Part shown: positions 36,416-44,347 of the stretch, one piece after another
Position numbering within the stretch: the first letter of the stretch is position 1
Layout: the number at the start of each line of letters is the position of its first letter
Source: Algoriphagus locisalis
GTDB lineage: Bacteria > Bacteroidota > Bacteroidia > Cytophagales > Cyclobacteriaceae
NCBI RefSeq assembly: GCF_900116615.1
Contig: NZ_FPBF01000003.1
Coordinates: 186,001 to 250,000 of the forward strand
Direction: 5' to 3'
DNA length: 64,000 nt
The notes under the pieces: generated by a model
The model's database searches: none
What the model saw: only the letters and a program-made list of their open reading frames with translations
What the model was told of the DNA's origin: nothing
Translations under genes and position numbers: made by a program

Positions 36416-36456
36416 CCTCAGCGCCTTCTTTGCGCAACCTCAGCGAACTTTGCGGT
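36416..36456. repeat. Intergenic direct repeat CCTCAGCG...CTTTGCG
   Basis: In the 92-bp gap between two convergent genes, CCTCAGCGCCTTCTTTGCG (36416-36434) is followed by CCTCAGCGAACTTTGCGG (from 36438), two copies of the same word pair a little over 20 bp apart. Such CAGCG/CTTTGCG words occur as intergenic repeats in many Bacteroidota (recollection). No gene is present. Confidence 0.65.
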
Positions 36457-36464
36457 TAAAAGCC

Positions 36465-38729
36465 TCACCCACTAAATTTCCCTCTCAGCGCAGCCAATTT
36501 ATCAGCCATTGAGCCTTCCGATTCTTGACGCTGAGTTTTTTTAGCAATAGGTCTTTTCTCTGCTGATCGGGATTTGGAATCACGACCCCGCTCTGCAAAA
36601 GGATCTGACTTCATGCTCAGCCCGATTCGCTTACGCGGAATATCCACTTCCATCACCGTCACCTGCACTTTTTGATTCACAGAGACAATTTCATTCGGAT
36701 CCTTCACAAAACGGTCAGCCAAATGGCTCAAATGCACCAATCCATCCTGATGAACTCCCACGTCCACAAATGCTCCAAAAGCCGTAATATTCGTCACCAC
36801 GCCAGGCAACTTCATTCCAACTTTCAGATCAGCCATGCTGTTTACTGATTCCTCGAAAGCAAAAACCTCAAAGCTCTCACGGGGATCTCTGCCCGGCTTA
36901 GCCAGTTCTTCCAAAATATCCTGCAGCGTCGGCAAACCAACCGTTTCAGACACGTAATTCTTCAGAGAAATCCGATTTCTCAACTCCTCTGAACTCATCA
37001 AATCAGAAACCGAAGCATTTACATCTTTCGCCATTTGCTCCACCAAAGCATAGCGCTCAGGGTGAACAGCTGAGGAATCTAATGGATGTTTTGCCTTGCT
37101 GATTCTCAAGAAACCAGCCGCCTGCTCGAATGCCTTATCTCCTAATCTCGGCACTTTCTTCAGTTGTGATCGGCTTTTAAAAGGGCCGTTTTCATTTCTG
37201 AATTCCACAATATTTTGAGCCAATGTTGGTCCCAAACCTGACACATAAGTCAGCAATTGTTTAGAAGCTGTATTTACCTCCACCCCTACTCCATTTACTG
37301 CGGACATCACGGTATCGTCCAGCGCATTTTTCAAGGCATTCTGATCCACGTCATGTTGGTACTGACCGACACCGATAGATTTGGGATCGATTTTCACCAG
37401 TTCAGCCAGCGGATCCATCAATCTACGCCCGATGGACACAGCCCCTCTTACGGTCAAATCCAGATCTGGAAATTCCTCCCTTGCCACATCCGAAGCGGAA
37501 TAAATGGAAGCTCCAGATTCATTCACCATGGTGATAATAACAGATTTTGGCAAGCCTAGCCCTTTTACAAAAGCTTCTGCCTCCCGTCCCGCAGTTCCAT
37601 TTCCTATCGCGATTGCTTCGATTGCATATTTCTCCACCAATCCTTTCACGTTCATTGCAGCTTCTTGACTCCTGCGGTTAGCTTCATGGGGAAAAATAGC
37701 TTCGTAATGCAAAAATTGACCCTGTGGCCCGAGACAAACCAGTTTGCAGCCTGTTCGGAATCCTGGGTCGATGGCCATCACAGATTTCTCACCCAATGGC
37801 GCACCCAATAAAAGTTGTTTCAAATTCTCTGTAAAAACCTTGATCGCCTCCTCATCCGCTTTGCGTTTGGTTAGCAGTCGAACCTCCGTTTCCATGCTTG
37901 GTTTGAGCAGTCTGCGGTAGCAATCCTTGATCGCCAGCCTCACTTGCTCCACAGAGGAATTTGCAGCATCTGCCAGGATCATTTTCTCGATCTGACAGAT
38001 GGCTGATGCTTCTTCCGGAACAGAATCCAACATCAAAAAAAGCTCTTTCTCACCTCTTCTCATCGCCAAAACCCGATGAGAAGGTGCAGTTTTTATAGGT
38101 TCAGACCAGTCAAAGTAGTCCTTGTATTTAATCGCTTCCTGTTCTTTGCCCGGCAAAACCTTAGAAGAAAAAACTCCCTCTTCCAAAAAAAGCTTACGCA
38201 TCTTCTCTCTCAGTTCAGCCTTCTCGTTGATCCACTCTGCCATGATATCGCGTGCTCCCTGAAGCGCTTCTTCTATAGAATTCACTTCTTTTCCAGCGTC
38301 CACAAACTTCTCAGCTTCAGCTTCCAGATCAATGGATTTTTGCTCAAAAACCAGCTCAGCAAGTGGCTCCAAGCCTTTCTCTCTGGCGATAGTCGCCTTT
38401 GTTCTCCGCTTAGGCTTGTATGGCAAATAGATATCTTCCAGCTTTGACATAGTCTCAGCCGCATTTACTTTATCTTTCAATTCCGGAGTCAATTTTCCTT
38501 GCTCTTCGATTGATTTCAGCACAGCTTCCTTTCGCTTCGCTAGCTCGCGAAGTTGCAACACGCGATCACGAATAGCGGCTACTTGCACCTCATCCAGCTC
38601 ACCTGTAGCTTCTTTTCTATATCGGGAAATAAAAGGAACCGTCCCTCCCTCATCCAGCAATTTCACAGTGGCATCTACCTGATGTGGCTTGATTTGGAGT
38701 TCTGCGGCTATTTGTACTTCGTAATTCAT
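36465..38729 (-). CDS. tex: Transcription accessory protein Tex
   Basis: A 754-residue Tex/SPT6-like protein. Order: Tex N-terminal helical region (about 1-200), YqgF-like RNase H-fold domain with MAIDPGFRTGCKLV (about 330-345) and the HhH region LTYVSGLGPTLAQNIVEFR (about 495-515), then HhH2 and a C-terminal S1 RNA-binding domain (VTNITAFGAFVDVGVHQDGL, about 645-665). The frame reaches 38747, but the ATG at 38729 (MNYEVQIAAEL) is the natural start. Tex influences transcription elongation/termination and virulence gene expression in several bacteria. Isolated gene here. Confidence 0.95.
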   Translation of the reverse strand: MNYEVQIAAELQIKPHQVDATVKLLDEGGTVPFISRYRKEATGELDEVQVAAIRDRVLQLRELAKRKEAVLKSIEEQGKLTPELKDKVNAAETMSKLEDIYLPYKPKRRTKATIAREKGLEPLAELVFEQKSIDLEAEAEKFVDAGKEVNSIEEALQGARDIMAEWINEKAELREKMRKLFLEEGVFSSKVLPGKEQEAIKYKDYFDWSEPIKTAPSHRVLAMRRGEKELFLMLDSVPEEASAICQIEKMILADAANSSVEQVRLAIKDCYRRLLKPSMETEVRLLTKRKADEEAIKVFTENLKQLLLGAPLGEKSVMAIDPGFRTGCKLVCLGPQGQFLHYEAIFPHEANRRSQEAAMNVKGLVEKYAIEAIAIGNGTAGREAEAFVKGLGLPKSVIITMVNESGASIYSASDVAREEFPDLDLTVRGAVSIGRRLMDPLAELVKIDPKSIGVGQYQHDVDQNALKNALDDTVMSAVNGVGVEVNTASKQLLTYVSGLGPTLAQNIVEFRNENGPFKSRSQLKKVPRLGDKAFEQAAGFLRISKAKHPLDSSAVHPERYALVEQMAKDVNASVSDLMSSEELRNRISLKNYVSETVGLPTLQDILEELAKPGRDPRESFEVFAFEESVNSMADLKVGMKLPGVVTNITAFGAFVDVGVHQDGLVHLSHLADRFVKDPNEIVSVNQKVQVTVMEVDIPRKRIGLSMKSDPFAERGRDSKSRSAEKRPIAKKTQRQESEGSMADKLAALRGKFSG

Positions 38730-38830
38730 ATCAATAAGAAAATTCAATGCGTAATTTGGCTTGCAAGGTAGTGGTCATTTTGGAGACAAAAAGTATGAAA
38801 TGTGAGGCTTGTCACTAAGGGTCTGATTTT

Positions 38831-38880
38831 AAGATTGTAAAATTGGAAGATTATAAAATTGAAAGATTTGAAAATTTGAA
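38831..38880. repeat. Three tandem 16-bp AAGATTnnAAAATTG-like units
   Basis: Units begin at 38831, 38847 and 38863 (AAGATTGTAAAATTGG, AAGATTATAAAATTGA, AAGATTTGAAAATTTG), so the spacing is exactly 16 bp. The tandem array lies in the 296-bp gap between tex and the TlpA gene, upstream of the TlpA gene. Confidence 0.7.
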
Positions 38881-38956
38881 AATTGAATCAACACTTCCTC
38901 TCTAAACACTGATGATTTCAATAATCTTGAAAACAATAAGAATCAATAAAGAGTAA

Positions 38957-38988
38957 AACCTTCGAGGTTCTGTAAAACCTCAAAGGTT
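38957..38988. repeat. Intergenic inverted repeat AACCTTcGAGGTT
   Basis: AACCTTCGAGGTT (38957-38969) and AACCTCAAAGGTT (38976-38988) are inverted copies with one mismatch over 13 bp around a 6-nt loop, 37 bp before the TlpA start codon. Each arm is itself nearly palindromic. It may form a hairpin in the leader of the TlpA mRNA. Confidence 0.65.
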
Positions 38989-39025
38989 CAAGTAAAGCCC
39001 GTAAATCGTAAATCAACTATCTGAA

Positions 39026-39619
39026 ATGAGTATAGATTGGAAAAAAGAAATCAAAAGCTGGGGAATCATGCTCAGCATAGTGGCATTTTTTTATTTCACA
39101 GGATTGCTGCCTGTCATCATCGGTGGTTTGCAATCTGTACTGTTATCTACTGGATTGATCAAACCTAAAATTGAAATACCAGATCTCACCGATCAGGAGT
39201 TCGATTATCGCGGAAGGTTCCAAACTTTTGACGGGGAACAAATCAATCTGGAAAGCTACCGGGGCAAAACCCTCTTCATCAACCTTTGGGCTTCCTGGTG
39301 TGGACCTTGTCGTGCAGAGATGCCTCATATCTCGGAGCTGTATAAATCTGTGCAAAACGAACCTGATTTGGAATTCCTGATGATCGGCATCGATAATGAC
39401 ATCAACAAAAGTGCTGGCTTTCTAGAAGGAAAAAGCTGGACTTTCCCCACAGCGCATGCGAGTTATGGATTGAACAATAGCCTGCAAAGTCAGTCCATCC
39501 CCACTACTTTGGTGATAAATCCAGCTGGTAAAATCGTCTTTTACCAGGAAGGAATGAGCAATTTCAATACGGATGAGTTTCGCGAATTTTTGATAGGTCA
39601 ATCCAAAAGCACTGAATAA
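39026..39619 (+). CDS. TlpA family thioredoxin-like protein
   Basis: A 197-residue protein with an N-terminal membrane anchor (about 14-36, IMLSIVAFFYFTGLLPVIIGG) and a periplasmic thioredoxin-fold domain. The active site WASWCGPC holds Cys92 and Cys95, and the cis-Pro loop is SIPTTLVINP. It belongs to the TlpA/ResA group of membrane-bound thiol:disulfide oxidoreductases that act in cytochrome c maturation or protein disulfide reduction. No cytochrome biogenesis gene adjoins it. Start ATG at 39026, preceded by two intergenic repeats. Confidence 0.92.
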   Translation: MSIDWKKEIKSWGIMLSIVAFFYFTGLLPVIIGGLQSVLLSTGLIKPKIEIPDLTDQEFDYRGRFQTFDGEQINLESYRGKTLFINLWASWCGPCRAEMPHISELYKSVQNEPDLEFLMIGIDNDINKSAGFLEGKSWTFPTAHASYGLNNSLQSQSIPTTLVINPAGKIVFYQEGMSNFNTDEFREFLIGQSKSTE

Positions 39620-39625
39620 GCCACA

Positions 39626-39656
39626 CTCATCCTGGTGCTAAAAACACCGGAATGAG
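39626..39656 (+). terminator. Hairpin after the TlpA gene
   Basis: CTCATCCTGGTG (39626-39637) pairs with CACCGGAATGAG (39645-39656) in 10 of 12 positions, one of the two exceptions being a possible G-T pair. It starts 6 bp after the stop. No U run follows, so it may be an mRNA 3'-end stabiliser rather than a full terminator. Confidence 0.4.
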
Positions 39657-39816
39657 CAAGATGTAATGACTATCTGTAGATTTTTTTATATTTTATCGCT
39701 CATCAAACCCTCAAATACCTCTTCAAATCAGCCAACTGAAATTTTCTTAGAAAACAGAATTCAACTAGGTTTATCAACTCATTTTTCATTTTCTTTGAGT
39801 TCCATTGTCAGCATTT

Positions 39817-42207
39817 ATGAAAGAAAACAATCCTTCCGCAAAAGAATCTGAAGTACTCGAAGGGGAATTGATGAATTCTATGCTGCAAGAATTCCAGGAT
39901 TTCAATTCGGGATTAGCAATCCAAGCTTCAGCTGCTGAACTTTACTCCTATCTTCTAGGGCATTCAAGTGATTTACTTGAAGCCTATTGCAAGGCGGGAG
40001 ATGCATGCTTAGCGAAATCAGGTGAAAATGTAGAGGTGACTGACCCTGACTATTACCTATTCCACTTCTCTTACCCAGATCGCTTCAAGTCAGTCATACT
40101 ACTGGCGCGAGACACCTTGCTCCAACTGAGTATAGCTAAACTGCGAACACTGGAAAACCTCACTTCGGAGCAAAAGGCTGTAGATCATTTTGAAAAATCA
40201 AAAGAACTGCTTCAAACTGAATCTGAAAAAACACTCAATTACTTCAAGGTAGAGCGGAAAAGTCTGCTCGAAAAACCGGAAGTACTCAAGCGTAAACTTG
40301 AAGCTGTAAAGCACTTTTCCAACCCATGGAAAACCTACCATTCGCAGTTCCAAACCATCTTTAGTCAGCTAAAGGATACTGACCAATGCCATTCTAAACT
40401 AGAGCAAACTATAGCTCAATACCACCTGATCAGCGAAATGGTGCTCCAGATGAGAGCGGAGGTACAAAGAACAAATGCCCTATTTGCAAGTAAAATCAAT
40501 CTATGCCTGAATAGCCTGGAAGATATCATGGAGATAGACCAGCTTAATAATACGATAAAGTTATTTGATGAACTGATTGCTACAGGAATCGGCTTAGATA
40601 TTCGTCCCGAAAATACTATTCGGGAGCTGGAAGATTCTGTTGACAAACTTTTGACCTTGTCTGTGCCGGTTGGTACACGTGAGGGCTATTTGGTTTTGAA
40701 AAAAATTGATTTCAAGAAATCTGCCGAGAAATGGCTGGATTATGAGATTTTGCCATACTTGTCAGATTTATGGGATGGGCTGGAAGCTAATTTTTCCCAT
40801 CTCCTCAATGTAGCTTCTCAAATCAAAAGTAGTTTGCAGGTCGCTAAAAAAACCCAGCGCCTAAACTCCTTTCATGCAGAAATCGCATCTCTGAATACCA
40901 TCAACTTAGAACAGAAAAACACCATTGCCCAAAGTGCAAATGCTGTAGAACACATAGAAGCAAAACTTGCCCAAAACTTCAAAGTCACAACTATTTATCA
41001 TGACGCTGAATACCTAAAGGTGCCTTTACAGACTAATTTCTCACTTTTATCTACTAACAAATCCAGTAGCTTCAGGAATTTTTCATCCAGGCTAGTGCAG
41101 CTTTTTAAAAATGTAGGTAAACAAGTAAAGGACGTTCAGGAGAAAACCCCGCATCAAAAGCTAGAGATTGCTTTAGAGATATTAGAAACGAGAACTGAGA
41201 AAGAAATTCCTGACCATTACCACTCCCTGTTCCTAAATAAAAATTTCATTGGTGATCTTTTTCTAGTCAAGAGAAAACAGCAAGAAGAAGTCTTAGAAAA
41301 AATTATCGCTTATTGGAAGAAAGGGCAAAATAGGTCTATCGCTGTAGTTGGAGATCCTCTAAGTGGCAAGTCCACCCTTCTGGAGTTTGCTACACACCAA
41401 TTCAAGTCCAATGATGTGCACTACCTGGTACCTGGAAATGAAATCAGCATAGAAGGCAGAAAACTAAAAATGGGTAGAAATCTGGATGAGGTCCTGAGCT
41501 TTGTCAGAAGGTCTATCAGCAACTCCAAACCTATACTTGTCTTAGATGACTTGCATCTCTGGAGAGATTCAGATCGCTCACTGCTTACGAATGTTTCCTC
41601 ATTGGTAGAATTTATGAGCTTAAGTGCTTCCAAAGCTTTCGTTATTGTGGCCATGACCAATTCTCTCCGATTGCACTTAGATTCGAGGATTCCATTTTCC
41701 CAAAGCTTCACAAACATACTGGACACGGATACATCCACTACTGATGAAATCTACAGGGCGCTTATGCTTCGCCACGGCGCAGCACACCGTACACTTTATG
41801 AAAAAGAAGGTAAAGTGATGAGTGAAGAGCAGGTTAGAAAAAAGATTGGATGGCTGACCAAAAAATTCGATTACAATATCGGAGCCGTTTTGCAGGCTTG
41901 GATATTCTGTACTGATGTGCAGGAGGACAGTTCCATTCAATTTTCAGAAAAAGAAACACACCTCAACGATTTCCTGTCCACCACAGAACTACTTATCTTA
42001 AAAAACTGCCTACTCTTTGGCTATAGCAGCGAACTTGAGCTAAAAAACTTATTTACTGACAGATATGAATCTGAATACAAACCAGCCATACGTAAACTTC
42101 TGAATATCAATATCCTGGACAGAGATCCAAATGGCTACTTAATTGTAAAAAACACCGTAAGACAGGATCTTTATTCAATTTTGAAATACAAAGAACTACT
42201 CGCCTAA
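39817..42207 (+). CDS. Large P-loop ATPase with long helical N-terminal half, first gene of a three-gene operon
   Basis: A 796-residue protein of no family I can name. The ATG at 39817 (MKENNPSAKE) is preferred to the TTG at 39805. Residues 1-480 are mostly alpha-helical and rich in Leu/Glu/Lys, with coiled-coil-like stretches. The P-loop domain starts near 500: Walker A VGDPLSGKST (about 510-519), Walker B ILVLDDLHLW (about 571-580) and a sensor-like strand VIVAMTNSLRLHLDSR. A C-terminal segment (about 705-796) looks like winged-helix DNA- or protein-binding. The layout recalls AAA+/STAND-type switches. It is followed after 5 bp by an MscS-like gene. Confidence 0.8.
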   Translation: MKENNPSAKESEVLEGELMNSMLQEFQDFNSGLAIQASAAELYSYLLGHSSDLLEAYCKAGDACLAKSGENVEVTDPDYYLFHFSYPDRFKSVILLARDTLLQLSIAKLRTLENLTSEQKAVDHFEKSKELLQTESEKTLNYFKVERKSLLEKPEVLKRKLEAVKHFSNPWKTYHSQFQTIFSQLKDTDQCHSKLEQTIAQYHLISEMVLQMRAEVQRTNALFASKINLCLNSLEDIMEIDQLNNTIKLFDELIATGIGLDIRPENTIRELEDSVDKLLTLSVPVGTREGYLVLKKIDFKKSAEKWLDYEILPYLSDLWDGLEANFSHLLNVASQIKSSLQVAKKTQRLNSFHAEIASLNTINLEQKNTIAQSANAVEHIEAKLAQNFKVTTIYHDAEYLKVPLQTNFSLLSTNKSSSFRNFSSRLVQLFKNVGKQVKDVQEKTPHQKLEIALEILETRTEKEIPDHYHSLFLNKNFIGDLFLVKRKQQEEVLEKIIAYWKKGQNRSIAVVGDPLSGKSTLLEFATHQFKSNDVHYLVPGNEISIEGRKLKMGRNLDEVLSFVRRSISNSKPILVLDDLHLWRDSDRSLLTNVSSLVEFMSLSASKAFVIVAMTNSLRLHLDSRIPFSQSFTNILDTDTSTTDEIYRALMLRHGAAHRTLYEKEGKVMSEEQVRKKIGWLTKKFDYNIGAVLQAWIFCTDVQEDSSIQFSEKETHLNDFLSTTELLILKNCLLFGYSSELELKNLFTDRYESEYKPAIRKLLNINILDRDPNGYLIVKNTVRQDLYSILKYKELLA

Positions 42208-42212
42208 ACGAT

Positions 42213-42911
42213 ATGAATAACTGGAATGATCTTTACGCATTAATCCTTATCGTCTTTGCGATCTACCTATTTCTGTTCCTATGTTTTTTTGGGTTTACGA
42301 GATACTTGAAAAAAAGGCGCATCAACAAACGGTACTTAGCTTGGATCAATAAGATCCGGCTTTTCTATAAACCGGTAGCCTGGTTGGTGATTATTGGCGG
42401 ATTCATCGCATTGGATCCGCTGACTCATGGGTTGATTATTGTGTTGTTGGCTGTATTTGGGTATAAGCAATTGGGTAATTATGTAAGTGGCTTGTTCATA
42501 CGGTCCAGCCCGATGGTGGTCACCGACACCTTGGTAAAAGCAGGAAAAATCCATGGCCGAATTAATCGAATTGGCACCTTGGGAATGGTACTCGGGACTG
42601 ATCAGGGAGAACGCTGGGTCTGGTACAATTTCTTTGACAAAACTGGATTTACATTGATTTCCAATCAGACGAACGTGCTTCAACGGGCACTTTATCTTCA
42701 AACTGAGCTCAGTAAAGAAGAGCTTTTGGATTTGGTTTTTAACCATCCCGTCCTCGCATTGGGAAAACCCATAAACATAAAAGAGCTAGCTAACAAGAAA
42801 ACCTTCCTGATGCATTACACCTTGATAAAAGGTGCAAAACATGAAGATTTCATCAACTACTTGCATGGCCATAATATCATGACCAATTCAACTGAAAACT
42901 TTAACGCCTAA
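42213..42911 (+). CDS. MscS-like mechanosensitive channel protein, short form
   Basis: A 232-residue membrane protein. Hydrophobic helices at about 5-30, 50-66 and 67-97 match the TM1-TM3 layout of MscS cores, with the third helix containing NYVSGLFIR like the pore-lining TM3. After it a beta domain follows (VVTDTLVKAGKIHGRINRIG, trimmed; LGTDQGERWVWYN), as in the MscS beta-domain. The C-terminal segment is short, and the family call is by resemblance. The start lies 5 bp after the ATPase stop, and its stop overlaps the antiporter start by 1 bp (TAATG), so the three are one transcript. Confidence 0.75.
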   Translation: MNNWNDLYALILIVFAIYLFLFLCFFGFTRYLKKRRINKRYLAWINKIRLFYKPVAWLVIIGGFIALDPLTHGLIIVLLAVFGYKQLGNYVSGLFIRSSPMVVTDTLVKAGKIHGRINRIGTLGMVLGTDQGERWVWYNFFDKTGFTLISNQTNVLQRALYLQTELSKEELLDLVFNHPVLALGKPINIKELANKKTFLMHYTLIKGAKHEDFINYLHGHNIMTNSTENFNA

Positions 42912-44182
42912 TGGAAATCATTTCTTCATATAATCTGATCATTGAGTTTTCGGTGATTATTATTCTGTCCTTCCTCTTCAATGGTTTGTCGAAGAAAACC
43001 AATATTCCTGCGGTATTGATGCTGATAGCGCTAGGTGTGATTTTACAATATGTCTTGCACTATTTCACCTCAGAGACGATTGACTTTTTTCCGATTTTGG
43101 AGGTCTTAGGTATTGTAGGGCTGATTATGATCGTGTTGGAAGCTGCGCTGGAGCTGGAGCTCAAGCGTGAGAAACTGGTGCCAATACTTAAATCGCTGGC
43201 TATTGCACTGATCGGACTTGGCCTTTCCACCTGGGCAGCTGCGAGTATCCTTTATTATTATATCCCTGACATGACCATGCAATCCGCATGGCTATATGCC
43301 ACTCCATTATCTATTTTGTCCAGCGCGATTATTATTCCGAGTGTGGCTGGATTACGAAGCAAAAAGCGGGAATTCCATATCTACGAGAGTACCTTTTCCG
43401 ATATTTTGGGCATTATGCTTTTTTACTTCCTCACAGGCAAATTAAATCCTGCTGAAGACTCTGGACTAGTAGGTTTTACAGGGAATTTCATGCTGACAAT
43501 TATGATCTCTCTGATTGCCAGCTATGCAATTATATTAGTCTTCCAAAAAATCAAAAGCAATGTAAAACTCTTTCTAATGATCGCAGTACTGCTTTTGCTT
43601 TATGCATTAGGCAAAAAAATGCACCTTTCCTCGCTCATTATTATTCTGATTTTTGGTTTGGTAATCGCCAATATGAAATTGTTTTTCAAAGGAAAACTTT
43701 CCCGTTGGTTAGACTATGAAAAAGCACATCAAATTTACCATGAATTGCATACAATTACCGGAGAGACAGCCTTTGTGGTGCGGACGCTTTTCTTTGTCAT
43801 TTTCGGACTAACTATTGCCATTACCTCCCTCTTCAATTTGCAAGTTGCATTGATCAGCAGCATGTTGATTTTATCAATTTACGGCATTAGAATAGTCCTG
43901 CTCTTGATTTTTGAAGGCAAAGACATTACCCCGCAGGCGTTTATTGCGCCTAGAGGATTGATCACCGTATTGCTTTTTTATGCGATTCCAGAGGAAGCCA
44001 AAATAGCAGGATTCGAGCCGGGAATCTTACTTTTTGTAATTATAGGCACCAGTTTGATTATGACTTTTGCCATGATTTATGAAAAAAGACGCTCTTCAAA
44101 AGCAGTAGATTTGGCAAATAGTAAAGGTGTGGGAGCTGTAAAATGGAAAGTACCAAGTGTACTAGAAGAAGAGGACAAGTAA
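42911..44182 (+). CDS. Cation/proton antiporter, CPA family (NhaP/Kef-like, no TrkA domain)
   Basis: A 423-residue protein with about 12 hydrophobic helices, in the Na+/H+ exchanger (CPA) fold. The segment IVGLIMIVLEAALELEL and the later IFGLTIAITS region fit the discontinuous helices, and APRGLITVLLFYAIP is the Arg-containing conserved helix of CPA1/2 transporters. There is no C-terminal RCK/TrkA domain. A start at ATG 42911 overlaps the preceding stop by one base. Likely ion exchange at the inner membrane, with ATPase and channel partners encoded upstream. Confidence 0.88.
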   Translation: MEIISSYNLIIEFSVIIILSFLFNGLSKKTNIPAVLMLIALGVILQYVLHYFTSETIDFFPILEVLGIVGLIMIVLEAALELELKREKLVPILKSLAIALIGLGLSTWAAASILYYYIPDMTMQSAWLYATPLSILSSAIIIPSVAGLRSKKREFHIYESTFSDILGIMLFYFLTGKLNPAEDSGLVGFTGNFMLTIMISLIASYAIILVFQKIKSNVKLFLMIAVLLLLYALGKKMHLSSLIIILIFGLVIANMKLFFKGKLSRWLDYEKAHQIYHELHTITGETAFVVRTLFFVIFGLTIAITSLFNLQVALISSMLILSIYGIRIVLLLIFEGKDITPQAFIAPRGLITVLLFYAIPEEAKIAGFEPGILLFVIIGTSLIMTFAMIYEKRRSSKAVDLANSKGVGAVKWKVPSVLEEEDK

Positions 44183-44347
44183 AATCCAAGGTTTTTTGAA
44201 TAACCTCAGACAGGGATCCGCTTCTACTAATGTCTATTAAATAGTACTCTTAGGATCTCAATTTTGTAGCGCAACAGAAATTTTGGAACATTTTCGGTTG
44301 GGGACTTCAAAGATTTATTGTAATCTTATTTTTTGACCCAAAATACC

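Noticed and set aside
38831..38880. Tandem units resembling a short CRISPR-like array
   Set aside because: Units are only 16 bp with no unique spacers and no cas gene in the window.
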